From Polysphondylium violaceum (lineage: Eukaryota > Evosea > Eumycetozoa > Dictyosteliales > Dictyosteliaceae), in contig AJWJ01000215.1 in the NCBI GenBank assembly GCA_000277445.1, positions 1-36,715 of the forward strand: a stretch of DNA of 36,715 bases, written 5' to 3'. A program made the position numbers and the translations under genes. Positions 19,190 to 30,291 of this stretch are shown here, in pieces (within the stretch, counting starts at the first letter, position 1; every line of letters begins with the position of its first letter). Below the pieces are notes generated by a model, which saw only the letters and a list, made by a program, of their open reading frames with translations, was not told the DNA's origin and did no database searches.

Positions 19190-20479
19190 TTATTTCTTTT
19201 GTTTTTTCAAAGGTCTACCAGTTGTACTCCCTTGAATTGGTGGTGGATGACAATCACTTGATACAAATATTGAATCAGGGACAACACCAAATAAAGTTAG
19301 ACCATCAGTATGTTTGACAAGATCGTGATAATGACTATCATTTAACACACATCCATATCTTTGTACAAGTGCTTCCAATTTATCTTTTGATTTTTTTATA
19401 TTTTCTAGATTTAAATTAATAACAATATGATCAAATATTGATTGAAATTATGGTTTGGTTTGAAATTTGTGTTGATTTCTGTAAATGTATTCAAAATAGT
19501 TTAACCAACAATCAAAAGAATCATTGGTCAATAGATTCATGAATGGATCAATAGAGAAATAGTTGTTGTGATAGATGAGATAAACAAATTCATGAAACCA
19601 AAACTCTTCCTGCAGAATACAATTGACATCATTACCGCCAAAGAATGGTTCTAAATAGCGGTATATTTTTTTGACTTTTTCAAAGCTGATGTATTTCTCT
19701 TTAATGAGGTACTCTACCAATGGTATGTTGATTGGCGATGGACGTCTGGATTCCCATATTCTCATTCTAAAAGGTATTTCAATATACCAAGCATGGACAT
19801 AGTTTTTGTTGAGAGCTTTTTTCGTAAAACATTGCCAATTATTCTTGTTGATGTAATCAAGGATAGCTATATTTTGCAAACGAGAGAACTGCCTTATTAA
19901 TGAATCGTCGAGCAATGATTCAAACTTGTGTTTGGCGAATATATGTTTGACAGCAATGAGATCATTGTGTTTGATGGCAAGATGTAAGTAAGAGCATCAC
20001 GTTTGGAGGAGATCAAAAACAGAGGTGTAGGTTTAAGCCATTGATTCTCAAGCAGCCATGATAGAATCTTGATATCTAATAATCTGAGATGATCCAAGTT
20101 ACTTAGGTCTCTAGCATAACCATTTTCAAACAAATATTTAACGACATCCACATTGACCAACTTTTCAAACACAACATCGAAACCTTTATCATAATATTCC
20201 AAAGCATAGTATTTGTTCTTTTCAAAGAGATATATACATCTGTGTGTCTGTGTTGGCAACAATTGAGAACAGATGTTTAGGATTTACATATAAATATTCA
20301 TTTCTCTTTATCTTTTCTCTGACCAAACCCACATGACCATACTTTAACATCCAACCAACATCTATAATATCATGATATTTCAAAGGAAATCTATCAATTT
20401 GAATTTGATGTACAGTATTGTATATCTTTGTTGCCAAGTATATATTAGTAAACACTGCTCTATAACGATCTATTATCAT
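19190..20479 (-). pseudogene. Array-family pseudogene with internal deletion and frameshifts
   Basis: It begins MIIDRYRAVFTNIYLATKIY at 20479 and ends with the family tail PLKKQKK at 19190, so both ends of the gene are present. The frame changes near 20235, where a TATATACATC stretch lacks two bases relative to TATATAAACATC in the paralogue at 22530. Near 19985 the sequence jumps from the early unit LISSKRDALTY straight to the late unit LAIKHNDLIAVKHIF, a loss of roughly 300 codons. A further in-frame stop lies near 19449, before the C-terminal module RYGCVLNDSHYHDL...GLTLFGVVPDS. It is closest to the 22787 (-) and 35161 (+) copies. Confidence 0.85.
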
Positions 20480-20546
20480 CTGATTAACTCAATTTTTTAT
20501 TCCTCTTAACACATCAGGATTAAACATTTCAAACAAGACAAGGTTG
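20480..20546 (-). promoter_or_regulatory. 5' flanking block shared with the next copy
   Basis: Just upstream of the pseudogene start, the block ending in catttcaaacaagacaagg is recognisably the same as 22795-22860 upstream of the neighbouring copy. The duplicated unit therefore included the proximal promoter. Confidence 0.55.
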
Positions 20547-20597
20547 TAAAATAAAAATGTGTTTTTTTGCGACTTTTAAAAATACAAATATTTTAAT

Positions 20598-20783
20598 TTA
20601 TTTCTTTTGTTTTTTCAAAGGTGCACACGAAGCACTGGAATTGGTGGTGGATGATAATCACTTGATACAAACAATGAGTCAGATACAATACCAAATAAAG
20701 TGAGACCATCATTGAGTTTGACAAGATATTGATAATGACTATCATTTAATACACATTTATATCTTTGTACAAGTGCTTCCAAT
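20598..20783 (-). pseudogene. Out-of-frame C-terminal module of the preceding copy
   Basis: In a different frame from the 667-residue protein this segment still reads KDKLEALVQRYKCVLNDSHYQYL...GLTLFGIVSDSLFV. A second shift near 20625-20640 puts the family end PLKKQKK-TAA (stop at 20598) in a third frame behind an earlier TGA (20615). The good preservation suggests that the damage is recent. Confidence 0.75.
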
Positions 20784-22787
20784 TTATCTTTGGATTGGGG
20801 ACGTAGTAAGTTTTTTGAAGTTAGATTGAAAATAAGGTGATTGAAATGATGGTTTGTTTTGAAATTTATCTTGATTTCTGTAAATGTATTCTAAATACTT
20901 TAACCAATCGCCATCATTCATCAATATATCGATAAATGGATCAATAGACGAATAGTTTCGGTGATCAATGAGATATACAACTTGATAAAATTTATATCCT
21001 TTCTCAATCTTACTATCATGATCAAAGAACAGTTGCTTCTTTTCCATGTTTATATCAATGCAGTTCTCTTGAACAAGATACTCTACCAAATGTATGATGG
21101 ATGCCGACACCGGTGTTTTGTTAAAAACATCGTCAAACAAAGTTTGCATGCAGTTGTTGTTGAGAGCTGCTTCGGTAAAACATTGCGATCTATTCTTGTA
21201 GATGTAGTCAACGATGGCTAGATTCTCCAATGTGTCTAGTTTGTGAGTCAAATTATTCAATGACGCAAACTTGTGTTTGTTGAATATATGCTTGGCGGCA
21301 ATGAGATCATTGTGTTTGAATGCAATGTCCAATAGCTCTAAATAAATATCATCTAGATCATCTCTATACACAGCCATTCTTGCCATTACCATATCTACTT
21401 GGTCCAATAGATGGGAGAATGAGTGACTATCACAAAATTCAAAGAATTCTGTCACATAGTCTGCCATAAGAAGGTCATGGCTCTCCAACACTCTGATCAT
21501 ATGATATTGTCGAGATTTGAGACAGGTCTCAAAGAGCTTTAGCACTTCCTCCTCAATCAACTCTTGCCCAAAGAGAGGGTAAAGGTAATTGAAGCTTTCA
21601 GCACTACCATACATACAACTATAATAGAGTCGACCAAACTTTTCTATCTCCATACCTTCATGGAACGGCTCCTCTTGAGAGAATCTTTTTTTGATTAAAT
21701 ATCGATGGAAAGCTTCTTCATCAGATACTTCTAATGTAAGACCTTTGTCATAGAGAAACTCCAATATCTTTAGAGATCCTACTCGACATGCTGATTCTAC
21801 TATGATTTCTTTAATTCGATGTGCACCTTCATAGTCACTTAGATAAGGATCATTGGTGAAATCTCTAGCGAGATGAAAGACTGCATCATTAGAAACTACA
21901 ATACGACTTGGTAGAGATTTCCACATGACAAAGAATGCTTGATCACCTTGACTGATGCATGATCTCCATAATTGATAGCAACACTCCTCATTGATATTCA
22001 TATTGCATTCGGCCAACAATTCACCAATAGTACTATTGATGTTATAGTCTTTCTTTGTATTCTCTACTTCTCTTTGCTTTCTTCTTTTATTCAATATCTC
22101 CAATGTTTGTTGATAACCTGTGTCTGGATCTTTGACAAACAATGGTGATAGGGCATCAAATAAAAAGTCACCTGGTTCATGATCCAATATGTGCTTCATG
22201 ATCACTTGAATGTCTGCATGTTGAATGGGTGATGGTGTGTACTTTGCTACGAGATCTACGTATTCTTTTTTGTAATTTGTAGATACTGTTGTTGAAATCA
22301 TGCCATTATAATCTTTGACCAAAAAAGTAGGCGTAGGTTTAATCCATTGATTTTCAAGCAAACAAGACAACACTTTGATATCCAAATACTGTGGCTGTAC
22401 CATATGACTTAGGTCTCTTGCATAACCATTTTGAAATAGATATCTAACGACATCTGGGTTCTCCAATAGCAAAAATATATCTTGATAATATCTGTCATAG
22501 TACTCCAAAGCGTAGTATTTGTTCTTTTCAAAGAGATATATAAACATCTGTGTGTCTGTGTTGGCAACAATTGAGAACAGATGTTTAGGTTTCACATATA
22601 AATATTCATTTCTCTTTATCTTTTCTCTGACCAAACCCACATGACCATACTTTAACATCCAACAAACATCTACAATATCATCATATTTTAATGGAGATCT
22701 ATCGATTTGTATTTGGTGTACAGCGTTGTATATCTTTGTTGCCAAGTATCTGTTACTAAACACTGCTCTATAACTATCCACTATCAT
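20784..22787 (-). CDS. Array-family protein, 667 aa open frame, 3' end shifted
   Basis: It starts MIVDSYRAVFSNRYLATKIY. Modules: LKYDDIVDVCWMLKYGHVGLVREKI, VVRYLFQNGYARDLSH, FFVMWKSLPSRIVV, ILEFLYDKGL, IVDYIYKNRSQCF, LVEYLVQENCIDI, VYLIDHRNYSSIDPF and EYIYRNQDKF. The frame leaves family homology after PSFQSP and stops at 20784. The C-terminal module follows in another reading frame (20615-20840). Comparison with the sister pseudogene (about 19420-19450) shows that about eight bases (TATTTGAT-like) are missing near 20841, which accounts for the shift. The product would lack the LNDSHY module and basic tail. It could still be a working short protein or an early-stage pseudogene. It belongs to the subfamily of the 20479 and 35161 copies. 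Confidence 0.7.
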   Translation of the reverse strand: MIVDSYRAVFSNRYLATKIYNAVHQIQIDRSPLKYDDIVDVCWMLKYGHVGLVREKIKRNEYLYVKPKHLFSIVANTDTQMFIYLFEKNKYYALEYYDRYYQDIFLLLENPDVVRYLFQNGYARDLSHMVQPQYLDIKVLSCLLENQWIKPTPTFLVKDYNGMISTTVSTNYKKEYVDLVAKYTPSPIQHADIQVIMKHILDHEPGDFLFDALSPLFVKDPDTGYQQTLEILNKRRKQREVENTKKDYNINSTIGELLAECNMNINEECCYQLWRSCISQGDQAFFVMWKSLPSRIVVSNDAVFHLARDFTNDPYLSDYEGAHRIKEIIVESACRVGSLKILEFLYDKGLTLEVSDEEAFHRYLIKKRFSQEEPFHEGMEIEKFGRLYYSCMYGSAESFNYLYPLFGQELIEEEVLKLFETCLKSRQYHMIRVLESHDLLMADYVTEFFEFCDSHSFSHLLDQVDMVMARMAVYRDDLDDIYLELLDIAFKHNDLIAAKHIFNKHKFASLNNLTHKLDTLENLAIVDYIYKNRSQCFTEAALNNNCMQTLFDDVFNKTPVSASIIHLVEYLVQENCIDINMEKKQLFFDHDSKIEKGYKFYQVVYLIDHRNYSSIDPFIDILMNDGDWLKYLEYIYRNQDKFQNKPSFQSPYFQSNFKKLTTSPIQR

Positions 22788-23168
22788 TATTACACACTAA
22801 TATCCGATTGATTCAATCTTTTATTCCTATTTACGATAAACATTTCAAACAAGACGAGGGAGTTTGGACTTGAACAAAAACATCACATTGTGATGGGTTC
22901 CTGAAAAAAAAAGACTCGTTTCCGACTTTTAAAACAAATAAAATTTAAAAAAAAAAAATTTTTACCAAGACAATTTAAAAATTGTGCTGTCAGATATTTT
23001 TTGTAAAAAATGAATTTAAAAAGAAGACAATTGAAATTTTTTTCTCTAATCAAAGAAAGTGCAAGATTCGTTGAATTTGATATTTTTGTAAAATTAAAGT
23101 GGGCCAAAGGCTTTTATTTATAAATAGCAGGAGATGTTGTCAATTAAAAAAGGAGGAATATAGTTATA
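22788..23168. other. Divergent intergenic region, 381 nt, between a family copy (-) and the NLR-like gene (+)
   Basis: The first about 75 nt are the 5' flank shared with the 20480-20546 block. The rest has A/T runs (for example A8T5 at about 22953-22965) and a purine-rich AAAGGAGGAATATAG just before the ATG at 23169. It must contain promoters in both directions. No gene is seen in it. Confidence 0.5.
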
Positions 23169-26100
23169 ATGGAACAGTATTGTGTTTGTTTATTACACTC
23201 CACTATTAAAGAGGCTCAAACAACAATATCCCTCTTTGAAAAGAATTGTAATATTAAATTTAGTGAAGGACAAGTTGATAAATCCTCAGACTTGCCATTT
23301 AAAGAGGGGGTTTTGAAAATAAATGATGGTGCTCGATCCGCAATCACAATCATTATATCTTTTGCATCAAATCAAGGCAGTGGATATACTATAACAAACA
23401 CCTCATATCTGTTCAATAAATTTAATCCATCGCTGGCTATTCTGTGTGGGACTTGTTCAGGTTTTAAAGAGAAAACAACAAGAGGTGATGCTATTTTAGT
23501 ACAGAAATCATTAAACTATGATACATGTACAAAAACAAATCTAGGTGATCAACAAGATATCAATGATATGTTTGGGCCCAAAGACTCTTTTATTAGTTGG
23601 TTAAAACTATTACTCTCGGATGAACAAATCAAGAATGAATGGATATCGTACCCTTCAATCGGATATTCATTGAATTTTAAGAAAGAGTGGTTACTTAGAG
23701 TGTATTATGAATACCAACAACCAGACAAAGAGAAAAATGATTGGTTAAGAGACAATGGCTTTGATACAAAACAGCTCATTCCAAAGAACGAGGGGGCACT
23801 TAAAAAAGTGTTTGGCGACTTAGTTACTTTTAGAAATACATTAAAAGTGTTGGGCGAGGAAAAGAAAATTGTAGGAAACAAACTTTCAGATCAAGTAGTA
23901 GAGTTGATTGAAACATCTATTGCATATTATGGTGAATTTCCTATTGATTTATTCAAAGAAATTCAACCATCCTTACATTATGGCCATTTTGGATGTGGAT
24001 CAGCATTGGAACAAAAATACGAAACAGACTCGTATGGTTTAAAAACAAGTGTGGCATTTAAAAAGTGTAGATCAATTTCAAATACTATTATTGGTATAGA
24101 TAGAGAATCACATGAATTCTATCAAGCATGTTCATCAAAAAATGATATCGATGCAGTATCAATCAAATCTGTTGTCGATCATGCAGATGGTGATACTGAA
24201 AACAAGGATTGTTATGAAGATTACTGTAACCAAATTTCTTCGTCAATAGCTTTGCAAATCATTAAATCTTATAAATTCACTCCAAAAAAAGGTAATTATA
24301 CGAATATATTAAAATATAAAATTATCATTTATTAATAACGATATTAGAAACATTCATATATAATGATATCCCTTTATTACCAAAGAATACAATTGAAAGA
24401 ATATATCAAGATAAACAAAGCTTTATAGAAATAATATTAGATAGTTTTAGATCAAAACCAAATATAGCAATCACATCAGTTTCATCTATATTTAAAAACA
24501 ACAATTTATCATTGTCGGGTATGGGTGGTGTAGGAAAAAGCACTCTTGCTAAACAATTTGCGCTGTTCTGTATTGAAAAAAAGCTTTATAATTATATATT
24601 TTGGATCTACGGAGATTCAAAGGAAAATCTGGAGAAGAGTTATACAGATATTCTTCAAAACTACCTTGACAAAACCATAGATGGTAATCATAATCATGAT
24701 CAAGATGTGATTAAAACTTTTAACGCTGCAATTAAAAAACTACAAGGTTCAGTACTCCTTGTTTATGATAATGTTGAAACTTTCAAATTACAAGATAAAG
24801 TAATAGGTGATAGAATCAATATCATTTATACAACAAGATCTCGTGGAGAAGATCCTCAATCAACAGTACTTACACTTGGCTTATTAAGTGAACTAGAATG
24901 TATTGATCTATTTAGAAAATGGCTTCCTACAATAACATTGGACCAAGTAAACAAACTATCTACGATGTTACATAACCTTCCTTTGGCAATCTCTCATTCT
25001 GTGGCTTATATTGCTCAAGAAAATATAACAATTGATCAATATTGCCAGGAGTTTCAAAAATTTAATGACATTATAGTTTATCAAGATCAAGATTACGAAA
25101 ATTCGAATTCATATGAAAGAGTTGTCGGCAAAACTATTTCAATGGCTATCGGTAGAATTAAAAACAATAATAATGAATTGGAATCAAGAGCAACAACATT
25201 GATGCATTTTATGGCATTTTTAAATCCCGATAAAATTGAATCATCTGTATTGGAGTTGTTTTTAAAAGGACAGGATGATCGTATTCATGGCATTATTGAT
25301 CTTCTCAATTCATACTCTTTAATATTAATTGATAAAAAAGAAATTGGAAAAAATTACCAAATATCAATACATAGAGTCGTTCAAAGATCAATGTTGGTAT
25401 CAGAAAAAGATAATAATATCAATATATTAGACTATATACACAATCAAATTCATTCTTTTCTTTATTTCAACAATAACAATCAAAACAAGAATAGTATAGT
25501 CGATACAGCTTGTTTTTATCAACAATATAATAATATATCACAACATTTATCAAATATTGAAAGCATTATCTCCAATAATTATAGAGAAAACAAAAGTCTA
25601 GAACTTGGTAACAAACTCCTAGGCTATCAAATATTAATGCACATTGATCACTTCAGATCAATACTTTTGAATGATAATCAAGTGCCATTTGATGAGAATC
25701 CAATCATAATTTTAGAGAATGGGACCCGACTAGATAAAATATCATTTTTTAATGAATTTGTTCAAGACATTTTCCAAGAAGTAAATCAAGAGGAGTTTTT
25801 AAAAGATGCTATGGAAATATATTTACAATTTTTAAACCACAAAAAAAGCAAGATACAAGATAGGGATAGTATTAAAACTATTTTACAATTTATTTTTTTT
25901 TCACTTTTAGAATTTGACCTGGATCCTGTTTTTCTATCAAAAATTGAAAAGTATTCAAACCTATCAATAACTAGGATTTCGAAAATTAATCAACTTTTAA
26001 AGGCTAGAATATATTTTAGAAAACAAATCGAATGTGATAATGGGGAATCTGAAGAAGAACTGGAATTTGATGAAGATGACCTGGAATGTGATGAAAAAAA

Positions 26101-29100
26101 CCTTAGATATTTTCCAATCGACCAACCTAAGTATAACTTTTCAACATTTGAATTAATTCTAGATGGATTAAAGAACAAAAGTGATAATGAATTTATAGAA
26201 ACAATAGATTCCCTAGTAAAACTAAATGAAATTTGTCCACTTGATAAAGAAATGGTTGAAAATATATCGCTGATAATTTTTAAGAATTTGTCTCAAGCTT
26301 TGATTATTATAGATTCCACTTTTAAAATTTTTACAATAAGCCCGATTCACATCGCTGATTTTTATGGAGGATGTGATTTATCAATTTCTGATTTTATCTC
26401 AAAATTATCATTTATGTTTGAAAAATATCAATTCTCTGGCCAATTTTTATCAAATGTTATTCAACTATCGAAAATAGTATTTGGTGATCATTATAATCCA
26501 TCTTATTTGAAAAATGTATTGCAAATAATAACGGAGATATCAAAACTATTTTTGGAACACCATTTCACAAATATTCAAGTCGACTATATATTGCAAGGCA
26601 TAAACAAATGTACGGAAGGTATTGATTTTTCTCAAGATCTCTTTGATTTTCAAAAATTATTTGAATCTCATCCCTACATAATCATTTTTACAAAGAACAA
26701 GTTACCCCATGAAGAAATAATCAGTCTTTCAGATAATATTCTTTCATTAATTAATCCAAATGATGATTTGGGTCGAAGAACTGACATTTGTGAATTGGGA
26801 ATCTTGGTATTTTTATATCCAGACTTACTACAAGATGGTAAAATCAATATAATATTTGACATTTTCAAACTATTCAACAATTGGGATACCGAAAATATTG
26901 GTTCAATGACAGAAGAGTTGTATTATTGTAACTTTACTGTATCACAACTTTCAACTCTTTATAGTTGCGCATGTGCTTTTCAAGAAATAATCAATAGAAG
27001 TGAATATTTCAATTATTTAATTATTGGAAATATTATCAAGATAATTTACTCAACAACAGCTAGCCCTCATTTGGATAAAATCATCGCACTGATTAAAGAA
27101 GAAATGGTTATAGATGAGATTCAAGAGATCATTAGTTATCAATATAATGAAATTACTCAAGTGTCCACTTCAAGATTTTTCGAATACCTGTCAAAAGAGA
27201 AGGATTATACGATTGACCAGGCAGATCATATTCTTGATATTTTAAATTCATTCGATGACAATAGTGAAATTATCTTATTTACCTTGGATATTATTGGTAC
27301 ACAAAATTTATGTTTTGATCAAATTAAAACTATTTTGGTTCAAGCCAAATCTCTTCAAAATGAAAACTATTTTATTCAATCTGAAATTATATCAATTATG
27401 AAGTTATTATTATACAATAGGAATAATTCAAACCTGGATCTTGTGGTTAAGTTTCTCATTCATGAAGATGCTGTCAATGATTTTCAGACTTTTACTGTTT
27501 TAAAGAAAATATTATCTATTTTTGGGGAGTTGGGCTTAAACAAACAACAAATTAAAATAATTTTCAAATACACCGATATAATCTATAATGATTGGTGTCG
27601 AAGAATTGGAATTATTTTTGTGGTAAAGGAACTCTCAGAATATATAAAGAAACATGAAATGTTTCCATTTAGAATAACTCATATTCTGAAAAAAGTAGCC
27701 GAAATATGTAATATTGTAGGTTCATATGATTTTTCTATTATTATTTTAACAGTCTCTACTTTATTTGAAAAATACCAAATTACTGATAATCAAATTATGG
27801 GAGTAATGGATTTGTTTGGTCTCTTGTTGGAAAAACTTAACGTGGTGAATGAATTATTATATGAACATTCTGTTTTTCCAGAAATTATTTCAAGTTTGAC
27901 AGATATAGCTTCTAAACATAGCAAGGAATTAGTCAACTGTATTCTTAAACATACACAAGAGTTATATGAAAACGAGTTTATTGAATTTACAAAAATTCCA
28001 GAAACTTTGATTACAATATCTTTGCTTATACTTGAAGCCAAGTTGGAAATTACCCAAGTCTCTTTTATTATAGATTATATGTGGTCTTTTGATAATAGAT
28101 CATATGATGCTTTGAAGTTGATCACCAATATCTCATCAACTTTTTATAAATTCAATTTAAAAAAGGATCAAATGGATTTTATCCTAGTATATTATGCAAA
28201 CTCAAGCTCTATCTATACCTTAGACCAGGTAGCAACTCTTTATTTGCAGAATCCTATATTCTTTAAACAAATTGTCTTTAATCTTATTACACTAGATTCA
28301 AACTTTTTAGAAAGTCGTGGTCCCAATATGGATCCTCTTTTTAAAATTGAGACCTATAATTCTGAACAAGCCAATTATATTACGGCCAAATACAAAAAAG
28401 GTAGTAATTGGGATTATGCACACAAGCTTTTCAAACCAACTAAAGCCACTTGTATTAAAAACTTTGTTTATAAATCAAACTCTGATGTTCATAATAATAC
28501 AAACGATGATGGTGATAAAGAAGAAGAAATGGAGGAGAATGAGGAATCAAGCTCTGGTAGTCTACATCATGATCTAAAAGAAATAAAGGAAAGTAAAGAA
28601 ATAGATGGTCAAGAATCAAACTCTGAAGACCTGAATTCAGACAATGATCAAGACAGTTCAGTTGACGAAAATCCAAACAGTCAAGATTCTTTCATTACGA
28701 TTCATCTAACAAAACTTTATGACCTTTTTGGTGGTAAAAGAATTGATAAAGATTCATTTACTATATTACTCAAAACTCAATATGATGAGAGTAATTTAGC
28801 ATTTACCAAACTTGGTGAATTTAAACAATATCTAAAAGATCCAGAACAACAAAATGAATGCGACCATATAGATTTAATATACAAATCATTATTAAATGCA
28901 CAAGATCACCAACTAGATGACATTTGCTTGATTATTCATCTTTTATATCTATTAAAAAAAGATTTCTTTTGTTGTTCTCTTCATATATCTAATAATATAT
29001 TAAGATTATTATATTATGATTTCTATATTGGTAATGGTTTTTTAAATTCAATATTAACAGAATTAAAAAATAATGATTGTAGTCAAAAACAAGAGGATAA

Positions 29101-29176
29101 TCCTGATCAGTGGGTAAGAAAAGTAATTATTAACTCTTTTAACCCCAAAACCAAATTTAATTGTAATTGTAAATAA
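23169..29176 (+). CDS. NLR-like protein: nucleoside phosphorylase-type domain plus NB-ARC ATPase plus long helical C-terminus, 1983 aa (exons 23169-24291, 24348-29176)
   Basis: Residues 1-374 look like a PNP/UDP phosphorylase-fold domain: CGTCSG (93-98) followed by RGDAIL (105-110), GHFGCGSAL (272-280), GIDRESHEF (309-317; D and E where the family has DME) and SVVDHAD (334-340; acidic residue at the family's catalytic Asp site). An NB-ARC domain follows: Walker A GMGGVGKST (432-440), kinase-2 VLLVYDNV (about 510-517), YTTRS (about 535-539), LPLA (about 585-588) and an MHD-like IHR (about 715-717). The remaining about 1200 residues look helical, without clear LRR or TPR periodicity, and contain a Glu/Asp/Ser-rich stretch (about 28500-28690). 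Known NLRs use NB-ARC as an ATP-driven oligomerisation switch, and the N-terminal enzyme would be the effector. Exon 1 ends in phase 1, and the 56-nt intron restores frame exactly. It stands alone among array genes, on the opposite strand to the copies beside it. Confidence 0.82.
24292..24347 (+). other. Intron of the NLR-like gene (56 nt)
   Basis: It begins GTAATT and ends ATATTAG and is nearly all A/T. Joining 24291 to 24348 forms codon GAA and continues in the frame that contains the Walker A motif (ETFIYNDIPLLPKN...). A more distant acceptor near 24384 is possible but less A/T-rich. Confidence 0.75.
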
Positions 29177-29178
29177 AA

Positions 29179-29184
29179 AATAAA
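29179..29184 (+). terminator. Candidate polyadenylation signal of the NLR-like gene
   Basis: AATAAA lies three bases after the TAA stop, followed by a tandem ATTT run (to about 29205). Confidence 0.4.
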
Positions 29185-29310
29185 TATTTATTTATTTATT
29201 TATTTAAATATTTTAAAAGAATTCTTAATCAATGTACTTTTGAAAAAGGGTAAAGAAAAAGTAATACTCTTTTAAAATCTCTCCTATCCTAAAAACATGT
29301 TCACGCTTTA

Positions 29311-29370
29311 TCATCCAACCAACATCTACAATTACCTTATCAATTTAATGTATATATTATTAATATTTTT
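29311..29370 (-). pseudogene. Tiny relic of an array-family N-terminal module
   Basis: On the - strand, 29311-29338 reads IVDVGWMIK in one frame, the most conserved segment of the family (compare DIVDVGWM). The adjacent bases up to about 29370 resemble the preceding segment of the - strand copies (tatcaatttgaatttgatg...) in degraded form. No more of the gene is present. Confidence 0.55.
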
Positions 29371-29736
29371 TCTTGATATTTTTTCCAAGGGAAGTTAGTC
29401 AGCCAAATTAGGTGTAAGATGTTGTTCATTTTTTTGACTGGGGTTTATGTTAAAGGATCAGGCCTTTTAGAGGAGGTCAGCATGATAAGGATATTCTCAA
29501 AAAAGAAGGTAAGTAGATATTCTAGATGAAAATGATTATCCTTTTTTTTTTTTCGTGAAAAAGTCAGCAAATTAAATCTCAAAATATCTTTAAAAGTACT
29601 TAAACCTTATGCTAAAACTCACAAATATAGGGTATACATGATAAAGAAACACGAGTATACTATAAGTTTAATATTGTTTTTATTTCTAAAAAAAAAACCA
29701 TCAAATATTTTGGGCAGAAAAAAAAAAAGCATTCGT

Positions 29737-30291
29737 CTATTGTTGTGGAGCTTGTCTCTTTTTGTAAACTGCACTCTTTAATTTGAATGATTCTGTAATC
29801 TCATTCATGGTAATAGAATCATTATTATCAGCATCCATAGCATATAAAATGTCATTGACTGCGTTCTTTGGATTTTTATGACCAGATCTCTCAAACTCTG
29901 CCTCCAATTCACTTTTTGTGACTACATCATCACTGTTTTTGTTAAATTTAAGTAAAAAGTTGACTAAATTATCTTCAACAACTCTGTTTTTGACCAAGAG
30001 ACGTTTAACAGATGCGGTATTCTAGAGCAATTCATAGTTAGTAATAACTCTTGTTGAATATAAATTTTTATAATAATTAACTTTTATAAACTCAGAAAGA
30101 GAAATTGAACCATCGTGATTTTTGTCTAATGCTGTAAATATCAAGTCAGCTGAACCTTTGGGATCTTTGCAATCTTGGGTTTTCCAATAGTTGACTACTT
30201 CATCATAAGATACAACATGATCTTTGTTTTTATCAAATTTGCTTAAAAAGTTTTTCACTTCTTCACCAACTTGTTTATTAATAGAACCCAT
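29737..30291 (-). CDS. Four-EF-hand calcium-binding protein, 164 aa (exons 30291-30082, 30021-29737)
   Basis: Two EF-hand pairs are visible. Loop 1 (residues 20-31, DKNKDHVVSYDE), loop 2 (56-67, DKNHDGSISLSE) and loop 4 (133-144, DADNNDSITMNE) have Asp first and Glu last. Loop 3 (97-108, NKNSDDVVTKSE) has Asn at position 1, so it may bind calcium more weakly. Size and layout match the dictyostelid small calcium-binding protein (CBP) family, cytosolic calcium sensors or buffers. The two halves lie in the same frame with a TAG between them. I interpret this TAG as the acceptor of a 60-nt intron. If the intron is not real, the gene would be interrupted by one stop after residue 89. It lies alone between the NLR-like gene and an array-family copy. 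Confidence 0.75.
30022..30081 (-). other. Probable intron of the EF-hand gene (60 nt, phase 0)
   Basis: On the - strand it starts GTTAAT (an unusual donor), carries TTACTAAC, like a consensus branch site, 18-25 nt from the end, and ends CTCTAG, using the only in-frame stop as its acceptor. Because it is a multiple of three, retention leaves the frame unchanged but brings in the TAG. Confidence 0.6.

Larger units (their letters stand above)
29177..29736. other. Intergenic stretch of 560 nt between convergent genes
   Basis: It holds the 3' ends of the NLR-like (+) and EF-hand (-) genes, an ATTT repeat (29183-29205), one array-family relic (about 29311-29370, listed separately) and T/A-runs (29540-29553, 29688-29699, 29717-29728). 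I found no RNA gene or further coding region. Confidence 0.5.

Noticed and set aside
28317-28577. Open frame of 86 codons in another frame of the NLR-like gene
   Set aside because: It overlaps the long conserved frame fully and reflects the biased A-rich codon use there.
29737-30291. Two separate genes, each with one EF-hand pair
   Set aside because: The second part has no ATG in a sensible position. Both parts are in the same frame, and a 60-nt intron with a good branch site and acceptor joins them.
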